Below are positions 28,502 to 40,020 of a stretch of 64,000 bases of DNA, one piece after another (the first letter of the stretch is position 1; each line of letters opens with the position of its first letter). This stretch comes from Branchinecta lynchi (lineage: Eukaryota > Arthropoda > Branchiopoda > Anostraca > Branchinectidae): positions 10,344,930-10,408,929 of the forward strand of contig JAKZAP010000015.1 in assembly GCA_023053575.1 (NCBI GenBank). The letters are read 5' to 3'. A model generated the notes under the pieces. It was not told the origin of the DNA. It made no database searches and saw only the letters and a program-made list of their open reading frames with translations. The translations under genes and the position numbers were made by a program.

Positions 28502-29325
28502 CAATGTTAAACAATAAATAGTCCCTTACTCTCAACTTTTCTTCTCCGGGGCTCTGCTGCGATGAACTTGTTGTAGAGTTAACTGAATTGAGATGTTCCG
28601 CGAAGCTCCTAACCTCAGCTCGTTTGCATCGGACAGGGCTTCATGAACCGTTTGATTCGAGGACGCCTTCATACCGTCATCCCGCAGATCCCAACTTACT
28701 CAGCCTACCAGCTTACTCAGAAACGAACCGGGCTCCGACCCCGACCCTGGACATGGTAAAAATTTCAGTCAATGAACCCGGCTCCGACCCAGACCCCTTC
28801 TCGTATTCTGGTCCTTTCTGAGCTTTCAACGGTCTGTTGTTTTATCAAACAAATTCAAGGCAAAATTTGATCAAATTTTGCCCTCCGTTTAAGGAGGATT
28901 TAAAGTCGTGACAGTCTCAGATCCCTAGCCTATATATGGCTTTTTCGCCATCCTTCCGAGTCCTTTTCCCTTCACACATCAATTCGTAACTTTTGACAGT
29001 CAAGCTAACAACTTCAAAAATTTTAATTTTTCCTTATAGGAACAGTAAATACACTTAAAGTTGAAGACCCAATGGCAAAACTTAAAAAAATAACGGTCCG
29101 TTTTGCATAAGAATCTGCCGTAATTTCCGAAAGCCGGAGTTTCTTCCCCATTATCAAACAACAATATCCAACGTGTTTTTTCTTTCATCTTTTAATTGTT
29201 CGATTTAGTTATCATTAGGTTCTCAAGTAGATTGTCGGTAATGTAGTTTCTCCCCTTTTTTATTTATTTTGGCCCTCTAATATATTCCTAGAGATAATCA
29301 ACAATAGTAAGATGTCTGTATTTAT
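28502..29325. other. Upstream region of peptide gene, no further gene supported
   Basis: A plus-strand 77-codon frame at 28588-28821 is frameshifted in block B, so it is not supported. The empty target of the hAT-type MITE found in B is TTCGTAAC at 28983-28990. Confidence 0.4.
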
Positions 29326-29847
29326 AACAAGACCGCAGGTTTCGATGGGATCCCAAAAACCTAATATTTGACCCGCCAGATCCAGTCTTCGCCAGGCTAA
29401 TCATTAGAGAAAACCAAGTTCAGATATACCTACATAAGCCATATCTATTTTAAAGATACTGACCAAAATTTCCTGCTTTACTTCTGCCTAATTTCCGGTT
29501 TAGGCCGAATTCCGAGTGAAGTACTTGTCCAGCAAAGAAAGAACATTCAGAATCAAATTCGGCGTATGGTATCTCCTTATCCCTATAAAGAACAATCAGT
29601 TTCAAATAAAACTTTAACTTCTAAAAAAAGGGGTTACAAATGTTTTGCATATTCGTGTTCACCGTGTCTTTTTACCCCATAATCGACTATCACATTAGCT
29701 GTTTAAAAATATTTTGTTTGCCCCTTAATCTGAACCCCCTCACCCACCCCTAAATGTAAGGCTACAGAGCCCATCTACGAACTTGACCCTACCTTAACTT
29801 TTACGATGTCATAGGTATCCCTCCACTGACGTTTTGGGATCCCAAAA
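29326..29847 (+). mobile_element. F1 element, short copy 3
   Basis: Has both F1 ends ('aacaagaccgcaggtttcg' and TTTTGGGATCCCAAAA at 29832-29847) but only about two core monomers and no (GTCY)n tract. Core length clearly varies between copies. Confidence 0.75.
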
Positions 29848-30722
29848 AGGAAACACCTACATTTTTGCACGTTATCTACCTGTCACATTTCAAGAACAAA
29901 TGATGTGACTACTCAACTCGGTGGTTATTGTTAAATGTCGTTCTAGTACCCTACGCGACAATTCGTGTCTGATCCAGGAAGTGGGTCATTTGAAGGGACT
30001 TGGGGATTTAAGTCCATTAATCCTTTTTCTTGTTTGTCTATTCCCAAAGATTCATCTCTAGCTGGAGATTTTCGAGCCGGCGAGGGGGTTGTCCCCAATT
30101 CTTACTACAAACTCTTTCTAGAAATGATCTTTTCCCTATAAAATGGATCAGAAAAAACTTTTCGAAAATACCATTACTTTCCACCCGACACTAAGCGATT
30201 CTCATGTTAGTGCTTGTCGATGTATATCAGGCCTTCCTGCTCTCCGACACGGCGGCTGGGCGCAAAAGATTTGAAAACTGAACGTGCCTTGGCTAAAAAG
30301 TGGGAAAACCAAGCAAATAAAAGAAGTAATAAACAGAAGATTATCACATCCTATTTGTGAAAGAGCTGGCAGCGGACAATGAAGATTCCGGCAAACTTTT
30401 CGTTGGGTGACGGGAAAGCTCGGCAAGGCTGAAAAAGCGCAAGAAATTTGTAGTTACGAAACGAAACAATGGAGAAAGCTGGGAATTTTAGAAGCTTAGA
30501 ATTCTATATGGGAGCTAAGTATACTATAAAAGGCAGAATAAGCAAGAGGTGTCTTTAGAAAATGTAAAAATCTAGTAGGCCTTCTTATCCCTTGAAATTA
30601 ACGATTTTCTTGTTGGCGCTCTTCGACTCCATCTATACTTGCCGGTCTCCGAAGCAGAGATTCTGGGAAAGTTACTTGAGCACTGTACGCACCACGGTTA
30701 AAGAACGGAAGAACTCAATAAA
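29848..30722. other. Block A-specific sequence, no gene
   Basis: Diverges from block B after 'cacatttcaagaacaaa' (29890) and rejoins at about 30703. It includes a diverged copy of the post-F1 sequence seen at 4889-5150 ('agtgggaaaaccaagcaaa...acgaaacaatgg'). Confidence 0.4.
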
Positions 30723-31806
30723 AACAAGACCAAAGGTTTCGATGGGATCCCAAAAATTCAATATCTGAGCCAGACAACTGGGTCTTGTCTTAGCCAAATC
30801 CAGTCACCGCCAGACTCCTTGAACATTTTTACAATTAAAATTCAGAAACAGATTAAGGCCAAATAGCTAATCATCTGAGAAAAACTTCCTGCCACTACCA
30901 CCAATTCCCGATTTCGGCCAAACTCCAGAACTAGTTGTCCGGCGAAAAAAAGAAAGCTCAAAATGAACTCAGGGTATCTTCTTTCCCCACTAACGAACAT
31001 CTAATCAACTTCAAAGAAAAATTTAACTTATAACGAATTTTCCGACTCCAGCCGGATTCCGGTCGAACTATAAGTCTGGGTAAAATATGATTGTCACACA
31101 CGGATTCAGCATCTCTTCTTACCCCTAAATCGGTTGTCTAATCAACTAGAAATAAAACCTTAACTTCTACCAATTTTCCGGTTTTGGCCGGATTCCGGGC
31201 GAACTACATGTCCGGATAGAAAATTGTTTTCACATAAGTGTTCACCATGTCTTCTTGCCCGAAATCGAACATCTAATCAACTTCAACTTCAACTTTTAAT
31301 TTTAACAAACTTTCCGGTTTGGGCCGGATTCCGGGCGAACTAGTTGTCCGTCGAGAAAATGGTTTTCACCACCGTGTTCAGCATGTCTTCCTACCCCTAA
31401 ATCGAACATCTAATCAACTTAAAATAACACTTTTACTTTTAACAAACTTTCCGGTTTTGGCTGGATTCCGGGCGAACTACATGTTCGATGACAAAATGGT
31501 TTTCACCATCGTGTTCAGCATGTCTTCTTACCCCGTAATCGACTATCACATTAGCTGTTTTAAAATATTTTGTTCGCCCATTAATTTGAAACCCCTCCCC
31601 CACCCCTAAATGTAGGGCTGCAAAGCCCATCTACGAACTTCACTGGTCCGACGACCCAACGAATCCTCACACCAAGTTTCATCAAAATATCTCATTCCCT
31701 TCGAGAGTTATCGTGCTTACAGACGGATGGACAGACGACGGACGGACAGACGGACAACTTTTCGATGTCATAGGTATCCCTCCACTTACGTTTTGGGATC
31801 CCAAAA
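30723..31806 (+). mobile_element. F1 element, copy 4
   Basis: From 'aacaagaccaaagg' to the palindrome at 31791-31806, with five or six core monomers and an ACGG/ACAG tract near 31722-31756. It matches 62456-63668 in block B, which has one more monomer. Confidence 0.8.
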
Positions 31807-32367
31807 CGGAGTCCGAAACCTACAAGACAGACTTGTTAGCCTACCCAAGCCTTACAAAATAAGAACAAAATTTTGAGGCTTTTCAGGCCCTTATTTTTAG
31901 TAGAATTGTAGGCAAGCGTACGCAGACTTTGAAGCTTTCGGCCTAGTTGGCGCAACTTGTAACGGCTCTATTCGTATCGGCCGTAAAGCTCTCAATAAAA
32001 TGTCGAAGTGGAAAACGAAACAATGGCGAGTGACAGGGATTCCTTAAGCTTATAATTCCATAAGGGAAGGATAATATGAGGGTAGAACACGTTGCCTACT
32101 AAAGAAAATGCAAACATAAAAAGTGTAAAATATGACTTACCAACTGGATGTTCATATTGTTACAGTCAAAGAAATAATGGTCTGTTTCATAAACGGCTTT
32201 TTGCACTTCTGCTCCTTTAACTGAAAAGGCTGAGTACATATAGGTTGAAAAAAGTCACCACCTTTTCCACAGAGTAAAAAAAAACCGGTTTTCTGCAGAA
32301 CCTGTGTGAAGAAAATGTCGCAATCCCGTCTTGGCTCACCGTTCTGGTTTTAGAGAAAAGTAGAATT
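31807..32367. other. No gene recognised
   Basis: Post-F1 sequence shared with block B up to 32144; unique beyond that. Confidence 0.35.
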
Positions 32368-32525
32368 GCGAACACATGATAAGGATATCTCCGCCGGATT
32401 TTCTTCATTTTCCTCATAAAGTTGAAAAAATCTAATTTTTTAAAGTGCGAACACACGATCAGGATTTCCCAGCCGGATTTCCTGCATTTTCATCATCAAG
32501 TTGAAATTTTTTTAACTTTTCTATT
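32368..32525. repeat. 79-bp tandem duplication
   Basis: 32368-32446 and 32447-32525 each begin 'gcgaacaca' and contain 'ccggatttyctkcattttc' and 'aagttgaaa'. Only moderately similar, so an old duplication. Confidence 0.65.
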
Positions 32526-35222
32526 TGGAAGTGATGATGGTGTCGAAAATCCGGGCAGGAATTCCGGCCTGGAAGCACCAGACCCTGATTGTTTGTCCAA
32601 GGCAAGATCGAGGAAGAGCGCAATACGCCCTTCCTAAAATCATATGACGAATTGCCACCAGATGCGCTAGAGACACAATAATAACCACAGATCAGATCTT
32701 GGCATAGGGAATAAGAGATTCGGCTTTCGGTTCACACTGGTTCATTAGCCCCGTTTAAAATTCAGTCAGCACTGAAGTCGGAAGCCAGAAATGACAAAAT
32801 TCATGAAGTTTGACATATCCGAGTTCGGTAGAGCACAAATAGCGGCAGAAGCATTTAAACAGTTTTAAACATGGCCAGGCCTAGGTGGCAAACATAAATG
32901 AACTGAAAACAGCCAAAGAAACTTTGTCAACAGGGACGTCGCTAGCCAAAACTCGAGGGGGGGGGGGGGCGCGCCCTGCCAACCATTTTAGCTTTTCGTC
33001 GCACATGTAGTAATAAAATATGCGATACCTTGCAACCGTAGAAGTCTGAAGAAGCCTAGTTGAATCTACGAGCTAAGGGGCGGTTTGAAGGGTTTGGGCA
33101 TGGGAGGTTGCTCCCTCAAAATATACGACAGATTTCCAGCAAGGCTCAAGAGTCATACCAGTTGGAGATAGCCAAGAAATGTATCATCGCATGCTAGAAA
33201 CTGTGCGAAATTACACAAACTTAAGGTGAACGTCACTAGTAATAGTAACAGGAATTCGCTACCGCAATATCCCGCCCCACAGTGGTTCGTGATGTTTTTC
33301 AAGTAGGCTATGACTTTTTTCGGGCAAAACATGACAATAAAATCTAGATTTTAACGTAACCCAGGCCCCGAAATTCCAAGCCTAAAACACGAATGAAATG
33401 ACGCGAGCTTCCAGTAAATAGCCTACTACAAAAGGCGCCGCCGGCAAAATTATTTTGTGAAATCCTGTCTGGTCAGAATACGTCTTTTCGGATCCAAAAT
33501 GAAATTAAGAGCCATTTAGCACGGACCTGCCCGTCTGTTCATGACGAATCCAGAAAATGTGAGACTTTAAGCTGGAAGTTGGTAATGTGCTTCAGTTTGA
33601 CCGTTGCCGAAAAAGAAGTACTGATCATCCAGAAAAGAAAAACGTGAAACAGAGCAGTCTCTCTGAGTCTCAAGTTAAAAAATAAATAAAAATCAAATGA
33701 CCTGTTGCATCAATCAGGCCCGTCATTACACCGTCGCTCATTGCTCACGAAGCCGATTTCTTTTTAAACGTCGCACTATATAAACTAGAACCTAACTAAT
33801 TCTTAAAATTGTACGCCACAAGCAAAATAAGCCTGTTTTTTACATGAATTAAAAGATATTGGTACATAACAGATCGTGATAAAATTGTCAATCTGGCAAG
33901 CTGAAACACGTGGCTGAGAATTCAGAGGCTAAGAGTCTCAAACGCTCGAGAACCCAGAACGGCCTAGGTCCGAGGTGGATGTCAACTCGGTTCCTTGGTA
34001 ACCCTGAACTAGCCTTACTGACTTTTTTGGGCGCACTGCCAGTCCTCCCCTGAGCTTTCCTGGGTGAGCGCCCATTTATCTGAACTTTTGTGTTCGGGTG
34101 CTCTACGAGCGTACAGTTTAGCTATTTCTTTTTGGTCGTATAGCGCCCAGATTAGCTTAACTTATATGGTTCAGATTAGCTTTTTTCTTCCCCCCTCCCC
34201 CCATAGCAACGTCCCTGCTTGTCAAACGTACACCGCGAAGTAACGAGTCGTTGTTTACTTTACTCTAGCGCACAATCTCTAAACTCTGGCTATGAGAGCG
34301 GCTTTAGCCTGAAGAGGACCCTTCCCAAGAAGGGCCGAAATATAGCGCTAATAAAAATGTAGCTAACGTATCTGGTTTGCAGTGTATACTTATTAATATT
34401 TATTTGGGTCTAGGCGAGACCCCACCTCCGAACACAAGGCAAGACCCTCCCTCCGGACACCCCCCCCCCCTGGTGCAAACAAAGAATCGACCCCCCCCCC
34501 CCCCCCCCTATCCTTTACATTCAATATGAATCCAAAACATTTAACTTGACTTCCCGTGATCTTAAGTCAAGTGGGTTACTGGTACAACAATAAAAACTAA
34601 CGGCACCTAACTGCAGCTTCCTCGCTAAGAAGGTGAAGGAATTGGGAAAGGATTTGTTCGGGGAGGGGGGGGGGGGGGAGGGTCGTTACACTGACTGGCA
34701 CGGGATTTGATTAAATATTTCACTTTAATACCTCTCTGACAACAGCTTAACGTGAATGCGTGTGTTCGTTCACTTCAGCAATTATTATGTCACCATCAAC
34801 GCTCAACTTCGCTTTACACTCCCCTCCCTTGTTTATCTTTGTTCTGCCTGTGCTTAACGCATTCAAAACTAAGAACACATCCAGCCACCACTTTTTGCTT
34901 CACACAAACATACCCTTTCTGCACGCACAGCTTATTCTTACATTTGTTACCGGATACCGCGTCCAGTTATCCTTATCCTACTCTTATTTATCCGTCAGTA
35001 GGTACACAAGCTAATCTGGGTACCCAGCTAATCCCTTGTACTATCCGTGGCGTAGGGATTATTGGGACTAGGAGGTTCTTTTGGGACTGTCTTTTTTATT
35101 TATGCGGGGGGGTCGCCAAGTTTTTTTTTGGTACCGGGGGTTTTGGAGGGGTGGGGGGGGGTCTTCGGGTGGAGGGAGTACAGGAGGGGGGGGGAGTGTC
35201 CAGGAGGGTTTTAGCCGGAATC
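32526..35222. other. No gene; homopolymer G/C tracts
   Basis: Contains G13 near 32958, C tracts at 34447-34510, G tracts at 34665-34680 and several G runs at 35104-35210 (G-quadruplex-prone). 'gacgtccctg'-type termini adjoin C tracts near 32935 (reverse) and 34205. The hairpin motif (CCCTT...AAGGGCCGAAATAT) is at 34319-34345. The 188-codon frame at 34752-35318 runs through G tracts and is not supported. Confidence 0.4.
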
Positions 35223-35565
35223 CGGTTCGTCATATCAAGAACAAAGAATCCAATACAACCTCCGTCTTTGGTCTCATGCAGCGACTTTGGATACCCCGAT
35301 CAAACTGAACGGAACTAGAGGTACTTGCTATGAGGTTTGAGTTGATACCCGTCTAATTCCCTCTTCAACGGTGCGCATAGCAGATAAAAACAATGGTAGA
35401 CAACCAATTAGCTGTAAAGGACGACTCAGACGGCGTTCGTATTCTTCTGCAGGGTTGTACTGCGATATAGCTGGTTGTAGAGGTAACAAATTACGGTGCT
35501 CTGCATAGCTCCTCCGCTCATTTGTATCGACTAGGGTATCAGAATATATTCGACTCAGCATGGTC
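35223..35565 (-). pseudogene. Diverged third copy of the peptide gene 5' region with exon 1
   Basis: On the minus strand ATGAGACCAAAGACGGAG followed by GT (35277-35258) is identical to exon 1 plus donor of the block B gene, and 'ggggtatc' lies upstream as in B. Homology extends ~280 bases further upstream with many changes ('tacttg..gaggtttga', 'aattccctcttc'). No exon 2 was found downstream (35222 to 34000), and the CRE is not conserved. It is an orphan exon or promoter fragment, or its exon 2 is too diverged to see. Confidence 0.5.
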
Positions 35566-35981
35566 GTATTACAGAGATAGGGAGACGGAGGTTCTTGTGA
35601 TTATTTGTTCTTGCCCATATGGAAGGCAACCCTAGAGGACAGAGATAGCGTCATTTTATATTGTCATGCATTCCTAAAACTAAATTACCTTCGTGGTGCT
35701 AAATGGATCAGTCAACTGACATTCTAAGAAAATAAACAAGAATAAACTATAACATTTTAATTCATCTCGCTACAACAGGGAAAAATAAGTGAACAAGAAA
35801 CCCAATACCAAAAAAGCATGAGCAGTTTATCGCAAAATTAATAAAGTTAGTAATTATAACAATAACATATATGATTGCGCCAAGAGAACAAGTCAGCTAG
35901 GATTTTCTCCAACGATATTATTAATCAAAACCACTGAAAAGAAATTCAAACCCCATGCCCTTTTCAAGACCAAAGTTAACC

Positions 35982-36444
35982 AAATCGGCCATATTCCTGT
36001 TCAGCGCTTCCAAGCGGACTAGTTTCTGTTAATCCCCCCATGCCTCACCATCATTATTTGTATCAGACATGGTAAAATAGATCCACAGGTTAGTAAGTGG
36101 AAAACCTGTCATCTGTGTCCTAGGTATTCGAGGTTTTGCATATGTTTCAGCAGCAGAAAGTGAAACTGACCCACTACCCTATGGATTCGACTTTTTACTA
36201 TGTCTTAACCAACACTTGTGTAGACATAGTAAAAAGTCGAATCCATAGGGTAGTGGGTCGCTTTCCCTTTCTGCTGCTAAAACAGATGTAAAACCTCCAT
36301 TACCTGGTACACAGATGACAGATTTTCCACTCACTAACCTGTGGATCTATTTTGCCATGTCTGATCCAAGTAATGACGGTGAGGCATGGGGGGATTAATA
36401 GAAACTAGTCCGCTTGGAAACGCTGAACAGGAATATGGCCAATT
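35982..36444. repeat. 463-bp foldback: ~220-bp inverted repeat with 16-nt loop
   Basis: The arm 35982-36205 is the near-perfect reverse complement of 36222-36444, with few mismatches and small indels. The loop 'taaccaacacttgtgt' is at 36206-36221. No ORF. It could be a foldback MITE or a source of double-stranded RNA. Confidence 0.85.
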
Positions 36445-37384
36445 CATAAAAAGTCCTCTCATGTCAAACGACACAATCGAGCAGGTAGAACAGCAGTTGT
36501 GTCCAAAATGAAATCTCAGCACTAGGTGTCTCCTGCAGCAATCTTCACAAGTTACTCCCCAAAATACGATACATAAGGTAAGCTGCTAGAAACAATTATT
36601 TTATTGCAGGTTCATTTCTTCTGGGTCTAGGCAACCCCCCTACTATCCCCATCTGGCAAATCTCCCCTCCCCAGTAATAAAGCCCACTGCGCCCCCTCCT
36701 CCCCCCCCCAAATGCAAATACATGGGAAATTTGAAAATCTTCTTAAAACTACATTTTTGACTGAAAGTTCTTAAGGATTTTCTCTAGACACGCGATTTAA
36801 ATGTAAACGCGTGACGGCGTCTCGCTGTCCACTCGCCTCTATATACACTTTTCAAAAAAATATATTTTTTTATTACTTGACTATGTATGTGGGGGGAGGT
36901 GGCACCAGGGGGGTCGCCATTTTATTTTGCGGGGGTTAAGTCCGGGGGAGGGGTCACCGGGAGGGGGTAGTAGGGTCCGATATTCCTTCAGCCCAAGCTG
37001 ACTGCCAATCATATTTGACGATGCAAAAGGGATAAGTCAGCTACATTTTATTAGAGCTATCTCGAGGCAATCTTGGCAAGGGTCCTCCAGGCTCAGGCCA
37101 CTTAAGCTGGAAAATGAACTTGATAAGGACTTCGTCCGTAAAAATTGGATGGAGCTGGTGCTGTGATTTCATTCTGGACACGGCGCCGTTTATGCTGTTC
37201 TGTTGGGTCGTCTAAAGGGTAGGGATTCTTCTGTATTTTGGTTTTGGAGTCACCTGTCTCTTCTTCTTTTTTTCCAGCCAAGATGGATACTTGTCGGCGG
37301 CATGCATAGGCGATTTGAAGTTCCGTACTCTTTTTTCATGGCTCTAATGAAATTTAGCTCACTTATCCATTTTGCACCGTCAAA
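36445..37384. other. No gene recognised
   Basis: G/C tracts near 36640-36715 and 36890-36970, and a partial reverse copy of the hairpin motif 'cttggcaagggtcctcc' at 37072-37088. Confidence 0.35.
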
Positions 37385-37480
37385 TATAGTAAGTAAGTAA
37401 GTAAGTAAGTAATTTATTTATAACCCGCCGTTTTGAGAAAGCGGAGTAAATGAAGAAAATAAATAAAACACATAGCAGGA
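37385..37480 (-). repeat. LINE 3' UTR and (ACTT)n tail
   Basis: On the minus strand 'tttactccgctttctcaaaacggcgggttataaat' continues into (ACTT)n at 37388-37411. This matches the 3' end of the LINE family at 6541-6759 and 7475-7708. No coding part is recognisable. Confidence 0.55.
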
Positions 37481-37788
37481 TCCCATTTGTTGTAGCTTCA
37501 GCCTAACGATGACCCATGCCAAGAAGGACCGTTATAATTACTGGAAGAATATCTCAGCTGACTTGTCCGTTTTAGCATCATTTTCTTTATAGAAAATTTG
37601 CAGCCACCTTGAGCTATAGGAGTATTTATACTAATAATAATAACACAGTGCACATGAGTGCGTGCATCTCTACAAAATATTCGCGTTACTTCAGTCGATT
37701 ATATTTCATCATTGGCAGATCCGTTTAGGACTAGAAAAACTTCCTCATCTTTCCTCCCCCAACAAAAAAAAACACACAATTCAACCCT

Positions 37789-37880
37789 GGTCTCAGTTGG
37801 TTAGCAGTTAGCACACCGGCTAACCGGCTTGGTTAGCACACCGGCAATTGAAGCCTAAGGTCGTGGGTTCCCATCCATCC
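37789..37880 (+). repeat. tRNA-derived SINE fragment with internal duplication
   Basis: Box A-like 'ggtctcagttggttag' (37789-37804) and box B-like GGTTCCCATCC (37866-37876) within 'ggtcgtgggttcccatcc', a layout typical of tRNA-type SINE heads. 'ttagcacaccggc' occurs twice (37808 and 37833), a 25-bp tandem duplication that widens the A-B spacing. It is not a functional tRNA gene. Confidence 0.55.
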
Positions 37881-37892
37881 CGCGGAATACTA

Positions 37893-38050
37893 CACTGTAA
37901 AAAGTTTCTCCGAATAAGGATGCAGTATTTACTACTGGGATTAATCTTATCTCTATTGGGATAAAATTAATCCGAATTAGGGATAATCTTATCTCAATAA
38001 AGACAAGATTAATCCCAGTACTAAATACTGCAAGATTTTTTTTTACAGTG
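37893..38050. mobile_element. 158-bp foldback MITE, Tc1/mariner-like
   Basis: Ends CACTGTAAAAA...TTTTTTACAGTG flanked by TA on both sides (37891-37892, 38051-38052). The interior is also self-complementary ('gggattaatctt' against 'aagattaatccc'). TA duplication and ends fit Tc1/mariner-type MITEs. Confidence 0.7.
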
Positions 38051-38473
38051 TACTCTCTTTCAGTATAACTCACATGACATAGAAGGAGGGCAGTTTACTT
38101 GGCCGTTAATTCCATTTCTTCACGAATCAGCTCTGCAAGTTTGGAAAAGCCCTGTAAAAAAAAAAACATAATTATTTTCGGTTAATGGCCCTTGCGATGA
38201 AGGGACGAAAAATCACTAGTATAAAGTTACTTTGACAAGGTATGATGCCCTTTTCACACGAATATCGAATGACTCACTACCCTGTCAAAAAAAAACTCCG
38301 CTTTCAGATACCTTAATGTTAAATTAATTTCAGAAAACTTAATAACTTCATCTGAAGTATTTGAATTCTACTCCATGGGATTTTAACTATCCGGATTCGG
38401 AACAAAACTCTCCGAATTCGCTGATGCGCAAATACTAAAGGCCGATGTGGGAGAGACTTTTTACAGTGTAGAC

Positions 38474-38691
38474 TTGCGTCTTTGATCCGAATTCTCCGTT
38501 CAGAATTCTCGCTTCTCGTACAAATTACCGTTTTTGCTCCTCTGAGCTCCTCTTGCTCCTTGCTCCTCCATTCTCGATTTTGAAAAAACAACGATTTTGC
38601 AGCTCATCCGCAACCCGGTATACATGTAAAACGCAAGAAAATAGGAGAATTCGGAGGAGAATCGCGAGGAGAATTCGGATCAAAAACGCAA
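38474..38691. mobile_element. Small inverted-repeat element, unclassified
   Basis: 38474-38497 is matched in reverse complement by 38668-38691 with one or two mismatches (core GATCCGAATTCTCC). ACT flanks both sides if the ends are taken as TGCG...CGCA, a possible 3-bp duplication as in PIF/Harbinger. An isolated 'tttttacagtgta' just to the left (38457-38470) is the end of another, decayed TA-type MITE. Confidence 0.5.
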
Positions 38692-39402
38692 CTAACAGTC
38701 TTTTAGCGATGATTATGACGATGAAATAACCATAAATCAGCTACTGTAGATGTATGCTGTCCACCCTTCTAAATAATAGTAACCATTATTTACTATTTTC
38801 ATTCCAACCACATGAAAAGTTACTACGCTGACCGTTTCAGTCTTCTCGAAATAATAACTAGCAATAAGTATTTGCTTACCACGCTTAATTGGGAGCGTGG
38901 TTAGCTGGGTAAGTATGATCTCTGTGACGTGACTGACCCGATCAGCCCACGGCACGGTATTTTGCCGAAATAGGAAAATTCGTTCCAGCCTTGAAGCCAA
39001 GATCAGTGACGGCATGAGTAGTTACTATGGTAATTAGGATGGTAAGTAAGTAGGGGGGATTTTGTCACAGCAAGTGAACGAAATGGCACTGTCGAAAGAC
39101 TGTTCACAAAAGCATACCTCTGGCATAGTTCTGCTGTTTCCCAATGATACAGGAGTCCGAAGTTATGTTAGTGATGCATCGTATAAGCAGATTGTCTACT
39201 CAAATCAAATCAATTCGTACGTCACTATATAAGTACACATCAATATATATGAACAAAAAAAAAAGAGCGTAACTGCCGAGTCAACTGCTACTTCGGTTTG
39301 CATCGAAACAACAGAAAAAAATAAAACAAAATAATTACACTATACTAAACGGTCAAACATATGTGCTAAAAAAACAACATAAAATCGTGTGTGGGTAGAT
39401 GA
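38692..39402. other. No gene recognised
   Basis: AT-rich sequence leading into the CR1-like LINE. The LINE's 5' end cannot be placed. Confidence 0.35.
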
Positions 39403-40020
39403 ATGGTAGATGAAGCGCTAAACAGTTTAACAAATGCCGGAACAAAGCTGTCTACCGAAATCCAGGTACCAAGTCTGGATGAAAATGATGAAATAATCTG
39501 GATCATGGTTAGACCGAAGCGGCTCCCGAAAAATTTTGCTAATATCGCAGTTGGGACTTTTTATTATTCTCCCGGACAGTCGGTGGCAGAAAAAAGCAAA
39601 TTCACCGAAAAGCTCCAGCTGAGGCTTGACTACATTACGACGAAATACCCCCAAATCGGAATCTGTTTACTGGGCGATAAAAACGAACTGAATATTAAAC
39701 ATCTTTTAAGCCATCATGGTCTGAAACAAATTGTCAATCAACCAACGACAAAAGGCAATTCTAATTTAGATGTAATTTGTACTAATATGTCAGATTTCTA
39801 CAATACCCCAGTTGTGTTGCCTCCGTTGGGAGGTAGCTACCATTATATGTTGAGCTTCAACCCCCTAAATTCACACAAAATAATGTACACAGTCCAAGAG
39901 ATACAATACCGCCCCATCACGGATAATGACCTCGTATCGTTCGGCTCTTGGATAACCGAAGAAAAGTGGGAAGATTTGTATGCAGCTCCAACTTCAGATG
40001 AAAAAGCAAAAATTCTCCAG
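39403..40020 (+). pseudogene. CR1-like LINE endonuclease domain (degenerate)
   Basis: The frame matches the apurinic-endonuclease-like (EEP) domain of CR1/Jockey-type LINEs: IAVGTFYYSPGQS, then GICLLGDKNELN where GDFN is usual, LKQIVNQPTTKG, LDVICTNMSDFYN, and GGSYHYML where SDH is usual. Both catalytic motifs are therefore changed (F to K in GDFN; D to Y in SDH). The ATG at 39403 is internal to the domain, so the protein is truncated. The frame ends where an F2 element enters at ~40021; the linker resumes at 41348 and again at 43621. Confidence 0.7.

Larger units (their letters stand above)
2403..32144. repeat. Block A of a large duplicated locus
   Basis: From 2403 the sequence matches 44606 onward base for base with rare substitutions and small indels. 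Collinear stretches seen: 2403-8870 with 44606-51090; 8871-9670 with 53815-54627; about 9760-11240 with 55612-57032; 28229-29890 with 57029-59068; 30703-32144 with 62433-64000. The differences are discrete insertions. Block A alone carries the nested LTR elements. The copies are either two haplotypes placed in tandem across the gap or a recent segmental duplication. Confidence 0.9.

Noticed and set aside
28588..28821. 77-codon plus-strand ORF beside the peptide gene
   Set aside because: The block B copy has frame-shifting indels in the same stretch and it overlaps the gene's upstream region on the opposite strand.
34752..35318. 188-codon plus-strand frame
   Set aside because: The second half runs through G homopolymers, composition is not coding-like, and no motif or homologous frame was seen.
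37789..37880. Functional tRNA gene
   Set aside because: Only A- and B-box-like parts are present, spacing is disturbed by a duplication, and no acceptor stem pairs.
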